Below are positions 6,903 to 12,706 of a stretch of 17,228 nucleotides of DNA, one piece after another. A program made the translations under genes and the position numbers. The stretch's first letter is position 1. The number at the start of each line of letters is the position of its first letter. The stretch lies in assembly GCA_019417795.1 (NCBI GenBank), contig DXUR01000025.1, forward strand, positions 1 to 17,228, read 5' to 3'. The stretch comes from Clostridiales bacterium (GTDB taxonomy: Bacteria > Bacillota_A > Clostridia > Oscillospirales > Oscillospiraceae). Below the pieces are notes generated by a model. That model did not search any database. It was not told the origin of the DNA and worked only from the letters and a program-made list of their open reading frames with translations.

Positions 6903-6996
6903 AAAGCGCATACAGCAAACCCATGCATATGACTTTTAATCATAGACGCTGTTCTGGTCTGGCGTAGTAACCTCTCCGGAATAAAGAATGCGCTTT
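6903..6996 (+). ncRNA. tRNA-like RNA element 1 (anticodon loop CTTTTAA, UUU)
   Basis: Closing helix AAAGCGCAT (6903-6911) with ATGCGCTTT (6988-6996), nine perfect pairs. ACAGCAA follows at 6912-6918. A perfect five-pair anticodon stem, TATGA (6928-6932) with TCATA (6940-6944), encloses the seven-base loop CTTTTAA, which is the classic tRNA-Lys loop with anticodon UUU and U33. A hairpin ACGC/GCGT (6946-6949 and 6962-6965) occupies the T-arm position, but its loop is not T-loop-like, and no proper D arm is visible. It lacks a seven-pair acceptor stem and an encoded CCA, so it is not an ordinary tRNA gene. GT follows the helix, as in four other elements of the array. Confidence 0.6.
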
Positions 6997-7000
6997 GTAA

Positions 7001-7111
7001 AAGACGCTAACAGCATTATCTATTAACATTAGCTCAACGAAGGAGCACCTGCTTTCGGGGCAGGCCGACAAAGGGTGAGACCCCCTTTATGATGATAAAG
7101 GACAGCGTCTT
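7001..7111 (+). ncRNA. tRNA-like RNA element 2 (anticodon loop TTTCGGG, UCG)
   Basis: Closing helix AAGACGCT (7001-7008) with AGCGTCTT (7104-7111). The box reads ACAGCAT (7010-7016). Three tRNA-like arms occur in the right order: D-like stem GCTC/GAGC (7032-7035, 7043-7046), one linker base, anticodon stem CCTGC/GCAGG (7048-7052, 7060-7064) around TTTCGGG with anticodon UCG at 7055-7057, then a T-like stem AAAGGG/CCCTTT (7070-7075, 7083-7088). The T-like loop TGAGACC does not match the usual TTCRANY and the D loop lacks GG. Inner pairs TTATC/GATAA partly replace an acceptor stem. It begins only four bases after element 1, so the two are probably cut from one transcript. Confidence 0.65.
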
Positions 7112-7114
7112 GTC

Positions 7115-7200
7115 GAATACATCTCCGGTAGTTCAGATGGTAGAACGGGAGACCCCAATCTCTGTGTCGTGGGTTCGAGCCCCACCCGGATGATGTATTC
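7115..7200 (+). ncRNA. tRNA-like RNA element 3 (extended acceptor helix, six-base anticodon loop)
   Basis: This is the most tRNA-like core: D arm GTTC/GAAC with a GG-containing loop (7131-7146), T arm GTGGG/CCCAC with canonical loop TTCGAGC (7169-7185), and T-A at positions 8-9. The acceptor is TCCGG/CCGGA, then a bulged T (7191), then nine more pairs GAATACATC/GATGTATTC (7115-7123, 7192-7200), about 14 pairs in place of seven. The anticodon stem GGAGA/TCTCT (7148-7152, 7159-7163) closes on a six-base loop CCCCAA without U33, so no normal anticodon can be assigned. It is the only member without the ACAGCA box. No CCA is encoded. Variable and T-arm bases resemble tRNA-His or tRNA-Met, suggesting descent from a real tRNA. 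Confidence 0.65.
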
Positions 7201-7214
7201 ACTCCTTAGACAAA

Positions 7215-7311
7215 AAGGCACCAACAGCAAAGATTGAATAGCTAAGATGGTTATAGCAGGCGGTTCATACCCGTCGTTCGTGGGTTCGATTCCCACTTCA
7301 CATGGTGCCTT
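7215..7311 (+). ncRNA. tRNA-like RNA element 4 (anticodon loop TTCATAC, CAU)
   Basis: Closing helix AAGGCACCA (7215-7223) with TGGTGCCTT (7303-7311), nine perfect pairs, then ACAGCAA (7224-7230). The core has all three arms: D stem GCTA/TAGC (7241-7244, 7254-7257) with GG in the loop, anticodon stem GGCGG/CCGTC (7259-7263, 7271-7275) around TTCATAC with anticodon CAU at 7266-7268 and U33, and T arm GTGGG/CCCAC (7280-7284, 7292-7296) with canonical loop TTCGATT. Only four inner acceptor pairs remain (TGAA/TTCA), separated from the closing helix by an 11-base versus 2-base internal loop that holds the ACAGCAA box. A normal tRNA-Met would have a continuous seven-pair acceptor, so this is a mimic. 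A gene finder may call it tRNA-Met or a tRNA pseudogene. Confidence 0.7.
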
Positions 7312-7323
7312 GTTTTATCAATA

Positions 7324-7426
7324 AAGATGCCCACAGCAACACCCAACGGTCTTGAATCCGATCCGATGCAGAGGTCAGGGCGCCGGTCAACTGGCGGCTT
7401 AGGACTTGCGATATGTCAGGCATCTT
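7324..7426 (+). ncRNA. tRNA-like RNA element 5 (divergent core)
   Basis: Closing helix AAGATGCC (7324-7331) with GGCATCTT (7419-7426), eight perfect pairs, followed by ACAGCAA (7333-7339), and GT after the 3' arm, so the frame matches its neighbours. The core is the least tRNA-like. A strong hairpin CGCCG/TGGCG (7381-7385, 7392-7396) encloses the six-base loop GTCAAC. A second possible hairpin, CGG/CCG (7347-7349, 7358-7360), has the loop TCTTGAAT. A weak GAC/GTC hairpin (7403-7405, 7415-7417) occupies the T-arm place. It may have a different fold, or be a class II (long variable arm) mimic that I could not resolve by eye. Confidence 0.5.
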
Positions 7427-7430
7427 GTGA

Positions 7431-7507
7431 AAGGCACCAACAGCAATTCTTGGTAACAACTACGACTAGAAATCGTACTTTCGGGTTCAAATCCCTGATG
7501 GTGCCTT
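7431..7507 (+). ncRNA. tRNA-like RNA element 6 (anticodon loop CTAGAAA, AGA)
   Basis: Closing helix AAGGCACCA (7431-7439) with TGGTGCCTT (7499-7507), then ACAGCAA (7440-7446). The D region is reduced to a TTG/CAA mini-hairpin with loop GTAA (7451-7459). A perfect anticodon stem TACGA/TCGTA (7461-7465, 7473-7477) encloses CTAGAAA, with anticodon AGA at 7468-7470 and U33. The T arm GGG/CCC carries the canonical loop TTCAAAT (7486-7492). At 77 nt it is the shortest element. It ends 33 bases before the TROVE start codon, so it shares a transcript with that gene or is cut from its leader. Confidence 0.68.
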
Positions 7508-7540
7508 GTATAACCAATTCATCACGGAGGAGTGATTTCC

Positions 7541-9001
7541 ATGCTGAAGTTTCTAAAGAAAGAAGCAAATATGACCCATACGGAAAATGGCGCAGTTACA
7601 TATCGTTCCACCCAGTCTGAATGTCTGGATCTGTTCGCTACGATCGGCGCCCTGCGCAGAGAGCGTGACGAGGAGATCACGAATCGCTTCCTCCGCGCCT
7701 ATGCCGAAGACGCTGATCTGGCCATGAAGACCCTGTTCTTTGCGAGAGATATTCGTGGCGGTATCGGCGAGCGCCGTGTCTTCCGTACCATTCTGAAGTG
7801 GCTGGCCGACAACGAGCCGCAATCCCTGGAGAAGAACATCCAGTACATTGCAGAGTATGGACGCTACGATGACCTGCTGGTCCTGATGGGCACCACATGC
7901 GAAGGCAAGGTGCTGCATCTGATCAAAAAGCAGCTGGCAGCCGACTGTGCCGCTCTGGAGGCTGGCGAGTCCGTGTCCCTGCTGGCCAAGTGGCTCCCCT
8001 CCGTCAATGCCTCCAACGAAGATGTGATCCGGCAGGCGAAGCGAATTGCCCGTGCGATGGGTATGAACGACGCCCAGTACCGCAAAACGCTGAGCGCCCT
8101 GCGCACCAAGATCAGCATCATCGAGAACAACCTGCGCGAAAAAGACTACACCTTCGATTACTCCAAGCAGCCCTCCAAGGCCATGTTCAAGTATCGTAAG
8201 GCCTTCATGCGAAATGATGGAGACCGCTATGATGAATTCATGAGCCGTGTCGCCGAGGGTACGGAGCAGCTCCACACTGGCACCCTGACGCCCTATGAGA
8301 TGATCAAGCCCTTCTTCGGTCGCGGCGATATCTCCGATCAGGAGCGCAAGGCCATTGACGCAACATGGAAGACACAGGAGGATTTCACTGGCGGTGAGAA
8401 CGCTCTGGTCGTCATTGATGGCTCCGGCTCCATGTACGGTGGTGCTGATCCCATCCCCGCTACTGTGGCGCTGTCTCTTGGTATCTACTATGCCGAGCTC
8501 AACACCGGCGCATTCCAAAACCACTTCATCACATTCTCTGAGAATCCCAAGCTGGTGGAGATTAAGGGCAAGGATATCTACGAAAAGGTGCGGTACTGTC
8601 ACCAGTTCAACGAGGTCGCCAACACCAATATCCAGCGTGTGTTTGAGTTGATCCTCAAGACTGCCGTGAAGAACCGTGTGCCCCAGAAGGATATGCCTGC
8701 CAAGATCTTCATTATCTCCGATATGGAGTTCGACTACTGTACTGAAGATTGCTCCTTGACCAACTTCGAGTATGCGCAGCGGCTCTTCGAGGAACATGGC
8801 TACCAGCTGCCCGAGGTGATGTTCTGGAATGTGGCAAGCCGTAATCAGCAGCAGCCCGTCAAGATCAACGACCAGGGCGTTGCGCTGGTATCCGGCTGTA
8901 ATCCCCGAATCTTCTCCATGCTGAAAGCCGGCATTCTTTCCCCCTATGCCTTCATGATGGATGTTCTGGGTTCCGAGCGTTACGCGGCGATCGTGGCATA
9001 A
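7541..9001 (+). CDS. TROVE/DUF2828-type Ro60-like RNA-binding protein
   Basis: 486 residues from ATG 7541, preceded by CGGAGGAG at 7525-7532; GTG 7532 lies inside that ribosome binding site and is rejected. The N-terminal 270 residues are helical repeats of the TROVE/DUF2828 type (ENGAVTYRSTQSECLDLF, DLAMKTLFFARDIRGGIGER, then YGRYDDLLVL). They are followed by a VWA domain with an intact metal site: D293, S295 and S297 (VIDGSGSM), T362 (ANTNI) and D394 (ISDMEFD). Ro60 proteins form a ring that binds Y RNAs on the outside and the 3' ends of misfolded or damaged RNA in the centre. The gene follows the six-RNA array directly, like the Ro-YrlA pairing known in bacteria. DUF2828 and TROVE are related, and I cannot separate them by eye. 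Confidence 0.85.
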   Translation: MLKFLKKEANMTHTENGAVTYRSTQSECLDLFATIGALRRERDEEITNRFLRAYAEDADLAMKTLFFARDIRGGIGERRVFRTILKWLADNEPQSLEKNIQYIAEYGRYDDLLVLMGTTCEGKVLHLIKKQLAADCAALEAGESVSLLAKWLPSVNASNEDVIRQAKRIARAMGMNDAQYRKTLSALRTKISIIENNLREKDYTFDYSKQPSKAMFKYRKAFMRNDGDRYDEFMSRVAEGTEQLHTGTLTPYEMIKPFFGRGDISDQERKAIDATWKTQEDFTGGENALVVIDGSGSMYGGADPIPATVALSLGIYYAELNTGAFQNHFITFSENPKLVEIKGKDIYEKVRYCHQFNEVANTNIQRVFELILKTAVKNRVPQKDMPAKIFIISDMEFDYCTEDCSLTNFEYAQRLFEEHGYQLPEVMFWNVASRNQQQPVKINDQGVALVSGCNPRIFSMLKAGILSPYAFMMDVLGSERYAAIVA

Positions 9002-9011
9002 TAGAGCTGAC

Positions 9012-9052
9012 GCAGGAGGTGATAGCAGGTATGTTATCGCCTCCTGCTTTTT
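9012..9052 (+). terminator. Terminator or attenuator between the TROVE gene and rtcB
   Basis: GCAGGAGGTGATA (9012-9024) pairs with TATCGCCTCCTGC (9035-9047) over 13 positions including one G-U pair, around a 10-base loop, and TTTTT follows. It begins ten bases after the TROVE stop codon, so the RNA array plus TROVE form a unit at least partly separate from rtcB. Confidence 0.75.
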
Positions 9053-9069
9053 CTTTCCCAACAAAAGTG

Positions 9070-9098
9070 TTGCTGTTGGCAGAGATGAACCGTAAAAT
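9070..9098 (+). promoter_or_regulatory. Promoter for rtcB-rlaP-cca
   Basis: TTGCTG (9070-9075) and TAAAAT (9093-9098) are spaced by 17 bases, directly after the terminator at 9012-9052. The start would be near 9105, about 22 bases before the rtcB ATG at 9127. Confidence 0.5.
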
Positions 9099-9126
9099 AA
9101 AGAGTATGAAGGAAAGGGAGATCGTT

Positions 9127-10329
9127 ATGATTACGATTCAAGGTTTATATAATACTGCGGTCTGTTACACCCCCGAGTTGGAGGAGGCAGCCCGCAAGCA
9201 GATCCAGACCGTTTGCGATCAGGCCGAGTTTGCCGGCTGCAAGATCCGGATCATGCCCGATGTCCACGCTGGCAAGGGCTGTACCATCGGTACCACCATG
9301 ACCATCCAGGACAAGATCGTGCCCGGTATGGTTGGCGTCGATATCGGCTGCGGTATGGAGACTGTTGAGCTTCGTGAGCGGGAGGTCGACTTTGAGAAGC
9401 TGGACGCCCTAATCCGCAGGGAGATCCCCTATGGCCGTGAGGTTCGAGACATTCCTCATGCACTGAACGCTGAGATCGATCTGACTCACCTCCGCTGCAC
9501 AGATCAAGTCAATCTCAACCGGGCCATGCGCAGCATCGGCTCTTTGGGTGGCGGCAACCACTTCATTGAGGTGGATCGCGCGGAGGATGGCCGGTTGTTC
9601 CTGGTGGTCCACTCTGGCAGCCGTCATCTGGGCACCGAGGTGGCTGAGCACTACCAGAATGAGGGTCGGCGTGCCCTTTGGGGCGGCGCCCAGTATCAAG
9701 TTCAAGCCGCCATTGACCAGCTGAAGGCCGAGGGCCGGTTCCAGGAAATCCAGAAGACCATCAAGGCGCTCAAGAAGGAGCACGAGCTGAATATCCCCAA
9801 AGATCTGGCCTATGTGGAGGGTAAGCTGTTCGAGGACTATATCCACGATATGAAGCTGACACAGCAGTTCGCCATGCTCAACCGCAAGGCCATGGTGGAT
9901 GTTATCATGACTGGCATGGGCTTCACGGCGGTGGAGACCTTCACCACCATCCACAACTATATTGATACGGACGCCATGATCCTGCGTAAGGGCTCTGTCT
10001 CCGCCAAGGCCGGCGAGAAGCTGCTGATCCCCATCAACATGCGTGACGGTAGCCTGATCTGCAGCGGCAAGGGCAACGAGGATTGGAATTGCTCCGCACC
10101 TCATGGCGCCGGCCGGCTGATGAGCCGCAAGGCGGCCTTCAATGCTCTGTCCATGGAGGAGTTCCAGAAGGAAATGGAGGGTATCTACACCACCTGTGTT
10201 GTGCCCGACACGCTGGACGAGTCTCCCATGGCCTATAAGAGCATGGAGGAGATCGTCGCTCAAATCGGCCCTACTGCGGAGATTATTGAGCGGATCCGTC
10301 CTGTCTATAACTTTAAGGCAGCAGACTGA
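9127..10329 (+). CDS. rtcB: RNA-splicing ligase RtcB
   Basis: 400 residues from ATG 9127, preceded by GGAAAGGGAG at a good distance; the longer open frame upstream lacks homology and runs through the terminator. RtcB joins RNA ends carrying a 2',3'-cyclic or 3' phosphate to a 5' hydroxyl using GTP and Mn2+, which is the kind of break made by many anticodon nucleases. Family motifs are all intact: RIMPDVHAGKG (H47), VDIGCGM (metal ligand C75), GGGNHFIEV (H145), VVHSGSRHLG (metal-region His 162 and 167), TIHNYID (H276), and the guanylylated His in SAPHGAGR (H326). The length suits the shorter bacterial branch. It has its own promoter and is followed 28 bases later by rlaP, so the ligase and end-processing genes share an operon. 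Confidence 0.95.
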   Translation: MITIQGLYNTAVCYTPELEEAARKQIQTVCDQAEFAGCKIRIMPDVHAGKGCTIGTTMTIQDKIVPGMVGVDIGCGMETVELREREVDFEKLDALIRREIPYGREVRDIPHALNAEIDLTHLRCTDQVNLNRAMRSIGSLGGGNHFIEVDRAEDGRLFLVVHSGSRHLGTEVAEHYQNEGRRALWGGAQYQVQAAIDQLKAEGRFQEIQKTIKALKKEHELNIPKDLAYVEGKLFEDYIHDMKLTQQFAMLNRKAMVDVIMTGMGFTAVETFTTIHNYIDTDAMILRKGSVSAKAGEKLLIPINMRDGSLICSGKGNEDWNCSAPHGAGRLMSRKAAFNALSMEEFQKEMEGIYTTCVVPDTLDESPMAYKSMEEIVAQIGPTAEIIERIRPVYNFKAAD

Positions 10330-10357
10330 AATACAATGATGAAAGGCGGTGTTGACC

Positions 10358-11113
10358 GTGGAAGCATTGATCAAAGAAAAGCTTCATGAAATCGAGCAGC
10401 GGGAGAACTGCCGCATCCTTTTGGCCGTGGAGTCCGGTAGCCGTGCTTGGGGCTTTGCTTCTCCGGACAGCGACTATGATGTGCGCTTCATTTATGTGCG
10501 CCCCAGAGAGAGCTATCTCAGGCTCAACCGGGTCCGTGATGTGATCGAGCTGCCCATCAATGGTGTTCTGGACATCAACGGTTGGGATGTGGACAAGACA
10601 CTGAAGTTGCTCCATAAATCCAACCCCACCGTATTTGAGTGGTTTTCCTCTCCCATCGTGTATCAGACCACTGACTTCACTGAGGCGTTTAAGCCCGTCA
10701 TGCGGCGCTACTTCTCGTCCAAGAATGGCCTTTGGCACTATCTGCAGATGGCGGAAGGAAACTATCGAGAATACCTGCGCGGCGACATGGTGAAGGCCAA
10801 GAAGTACTTCTATGTACTGCGGCCAATCCTTGCTTGCCGGTGGATCCTTGAAAAAGGTACTCCGCCCCCAATGCTCTTTTCTGAACTGGCGGCGAGCCAG
10901 CTTCCGGACTACCTGGAGAAAACCGTTGCGAAGCTGCTTGATCTGAAGATGAACTCCCCTGAGGTGAAGATGATCCCGAGAATCGATATCCTCAACGCTT
11001 ACATGGATCGGAGCATTGCAGAGGTGCGTGCTCTGGTGGAGCAGTATCCGAGAGAAATCACGAAGGACTGGGAGGAACTCAATGCGCTGTTCCTCGCCGC
11101 ACTGGAGATGTGA
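10358..11113 (+). CDS. rlaP: RlaP-type nucleotidyltransferase (RNA-repair-associated)
   Basis: 251 residues from GTG 10358, chosen because AAAGGCGG (10342-10349) lies eight bases upstream; GTG 10349 overlaps that site. The polymerase-beta fold signature is clear: GSRAWGF (27-33) followed by SPDSDYDVR with the metal-binding D39 and D41, then a long helical C-terminal part (about 100-251) that could bind nucleic acid. This matches the RlaP family, nucleotidyltransferases repeatedly found beside RNA ligases and thought to modify RNA ends during repair; the exact reaction is not established to my knowledge. It sits between rtcB and the CCA-adding enzyme with short gaps (28 and 4 bases), so the three are co-transcribed. 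Confidence 0.85.
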   Translation: MEALIKEKLHEIEQRENCRILLAVESGSRAWGFASPDSDYDVRFIYVRPRESYLRLNRVRDVIELPINGVLDINGWDVDKTLKLLHKSNPTVFEWFSSPIVYQTTDFTEAFKPVMRRYFSSKNGLWHYLQMAEGNYREYLRGDMVKAKKYFYVLRPILACRWILEKGTPPPMLFSELAASQLPDYLEKTVAKLLDLKMNSPEVKMIPRIDILNAYMDRSIAEVRALVEQYPREITKDWEELNALFLAALEM

Positions 11114-11117
11114 TCTT

Positions 11118-12452
11118 ATGATGAAATTGCCACCACAAGTGAATACAGCATTTGAGATGCTTGAAGCGGCCGGCTATGAGGCGTACCTTGTTGGTGGCGC
11201 AGTGCGTGATTATGTGCGTGACAACAGTCCTGCGAAGGATTGGGACATCACCACCAACGCGCTCCCAGAGCAGGTGGAGGAGATCTTTACAGGCTACCAC
11301 CTGATTGAGACTGGCTTGAAGCATGGGACTGTAACTGTTGTGATCGACCAAGAGCCTCTAGAAATCACGACCTATCGCGTTGACGGGGACTACTCCGACC
11401 ATCGGCATCCGGACTCAGTCAGCTTTACCCGCAGCCTGAAGGACGATCTTGAGCGCCGGGACTTCACCATGAACGCTCTGGCCTACAACCCCAGGACAGG
11501 TGTTGTTGACTTCGTAGGAGGCAAGGCGGACATTGCCGGCGACCTTGTCCGCTGCGTGGGAGATCCAGATCGGAGATTCCAGGAAGATGGCCTGAGAATG
11601 CTCAGAGCCCTTCGCTTCGCCTCCGTGTATGGCATGACGATCGAAGCTGCCACGGCAGCGGCCATCCACAGGAACAAGCACTTGCTCAAAGGTATCGCTG
11701 CGGAGCGCATTCTGGTTGAGCTTACCAAAATGCTCTGCGCTCAGGGCGCGGCAGGTGTTCTGCGGGACTTCGCCGATGTGCTGGCCGTCCCGATCCCGGA
11801 GCTCACACCCATGTTTGGCTTTCCGCAGCATAATCCACATCATGACAAGGATGTCTGGGACCATACCATCGCGGTCATTGAAAGTATCACCCCTGAACCG
11901 GTGCTTCGTTGGGCAGCCCTGCTGCATGACATTGGGAAGCCTTCCTGTTTCTCGCTCGCCGAGGATGGCATTGGCCACTTCTTCGGGCACTCGGATCAGA
12001 GTACTTCAATGGCGGAGAGTATCCTCAGTAGACTTCGCTTCGATAACGCCAGCAAAGAACAAATTGTAAGACTCGTTCGCTATCATGACATGCCCATCAC
12101 GGCCGACAGGAAGCCAATCAAACGGCTTTTGAGCAAGCACGGTGAGGATGCTACCCGGCAACTGATCGAGCTGCACAAGGCAGATACGCTTGGTCAATCG
12201 GCCATCTGCAGACACCGGATCGCAATCTTTGAGGAAGTATCGCAAATGATCAATGAGATCCTGCAGGAAGAGAGCTGCTTCACACTCAAGGACTTGGCAG
12301 TTAATGGACATGATATGATGACATTGGGCTTTCAGGGACCGACCATTGGCCGTGTGCTGCAGGAATGCCTGGATGCAGTCTTGGATGAGCAGATCCCCAA
12401 CGAGCATGAGGCGCTGATGGCCTTTGCAAAGGATAGACAGCTGAAGAGTTAA
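11118..12452 (+). CDS. cca: CCA-adding tRNA nucleotidyltransferase with HD domain
   Basis: 444 residues from ATG 11118 (a second ATG follows at once), four bases after the rlaP stop, with GGAG ten bases upstream inside rlaP. The class II polymerase-beta head is complete: YLVGGAVRDYV, DWDITTNALP (D41 and D43), HGTVTVV, RRDFTMNALAY and EDGLRMLRALRFA. An HD phosphohydrolase domain follows (HTIAVIE, then AALLHDIGKP). The enzyme adds or restores CCA at tRNA 3' ends, and HD domains in this family can trim phosphates. As the last gene of the rtcB-rlaP unit it probably rebuilds damaged tRNA or mimic 3' ends. Whether it is the only CCA-adding enzyme of the host or a second, repair-dedicated copy cannot be told here. 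Confidence 0.92.
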   Translation: MMKLPPQVNTAFEMLEAAGYEAYLVGGAVRDYVRDNSPAKDWDITTNALPEQVEEIFTGYHLIETGLKHGTVTVVIDQEPLEITTYRVDGDYSDHRHPDSVSFTRSLKDDLERRDFTMNALAYNPRTGVVDFVGGKADIAGDLVRCVGDPDRRFQEDGLRMLRALRFASVYGMTIEAATAAAIHRNKHLLKGIAAERILVELTKMLCAQGAAGVLRDFADVLAVPIPELTPMFGFPQHNPHHDKDVWDHTIAVIESITPEPVLRWAALLHDIGKPSCFSLAEDGIGHFFGHSDQSTSMAESILSRLRFDNASKEQIVRLVRYHDMPITADRKPIKRLLSKHGEDATRQLIELHKADTLGQSAICRHRIAIFEEVSQMINEILQEESCFTLKDLAVNGHDMMTLGFQGPTIGRVLQECLDAVLDEQIPNEHEALMAFAKDRQLKS

Positions 12453-12493
12453 TACCAAAACGGCAATACCAAGCAGGTATTGCCGTTTTGGTA
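12453..12493. terminator. Strong terminator ending the RNA-repair region
   Basis: An 18-base perfect inverted repeat (TACCAAAACGGCAATACC at 12453-12470 and its complement at 12476-12493) surrounds a 5-base loop, starting at the cca stop codon. Within it an AAAA-stem-TTTT arrangement works on both strands. Confidence 0.8.
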
Positions 12494-12513
12494 TGCACAG
12501 GAACTTAGGTGGG

Positions 12514-12542
12514 TTGTAGGGTTTTGTCGATGGTCGTATAAT
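12514..12542 (+). promoter_or_regulatory. Promoter upstream of the envelope-protein gene
   Basis: TTGTAG (12514-12519) and a consensus TATAAT (12537-12542) are 17 bases apart. The leader to ATG 12707 would be about 160 bases. That leader contains a 40-codon frame starting at ATG 12548 without a ribosome binding site; I do not annotate it as a gene. Nothing else is supported in 12494-12706. Confidence 0.5.
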
Positions 12543-12706
12543 GAGTGATGAAGCAAAGTGACGATCGTGAGGTTGCCTTTGACTTCGATTATGCTACTCA
12601 CTTGTTCCGGCAACTCTCTAAATCGCATCACAAGGGAACATTTTCCCTATTTTTGCGTCTATATCAATAAGGGATTCATGGCTGATATGAAAAGGAGGCT
12701 GCTGAT

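Larger units (their letters stand above)
7215..7446 (+). repeat. 16-base direct repeat at the start of elements 4 and 6
   Basis: AAGGCACCAACAGCAA occurs at 7215-7230 and again at 7431-7446, at the 5' ends of elements 4 and 6. Their 3' ends share TGGTGCCTTGT. The cores between them differ, so the shared ends look like a conserved frame around exchanged cores, or a recent duplication of the ends. Confidence 0.85.

Noticed and set aside
7131..7296. Elements 3 and 4 as ordinary tRNA genes
   Set aside because: The D, anticodon and T arms look right, but neither has a continuous seven-pair acceptor stem or CCA; the outer helices belong to the array frame. Element 3 also has a six-base anticodon loop without U33.
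6903..7507. CRISPR array, considered because of the regular spacing of about 100 bases and the repeated ACAGCAA
   Set aside because: The common blocks are only 7-16 bases, the units are closed by unit-specific complementary arms, the spacing varies from 77 to 111 bases, and no cas gene is present.
7327..7620. 97-codon plus-strand frame beginning inside RNA element 5
   Set aside because: It runs through two structured RNA elements and into the TROVE gene in another frame, has no ribosome binding site, and its sequence is not protein-like.
7553..9064. Long open frame of about 500 codons on the minus strand opposite the TROVE gene
   Set aside because: It mirrors the TROVE/DUF2828 gene exactly, has no ribosome binding site, and its sequence (His/Leu/Gly-rich) is typical of the antisense of a high-GC-third-position gene.
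9019..9126. Upstream extension of rtcB to GTG 9019
   Set aside because: The extension runs through the terminator hairpin and lacks RtcB homology, whereas ATG 9127 has a good ribosome binding site and begins at the conserved family N-terminus.
9409..10374. 321-codon minus-strand frame opposite rtcB
   Set aside because: Antisense shadow of a gene with all RtcB motifs intact; no recognisable protein family.
11415..11990. 191-codon minus-strand frame opposite cca
   Set aside because: Antisense shadow of a clear CCA-adding enzyme gene.
12548..12670. 40-codon frame (MKQSDDREVAFDFDYATHLF...) in the leader of the envelope-protein gene
   Set aside because: The composition is protein-like, but there is no ribosome binding site and no recognised homology; it may be a remnant.
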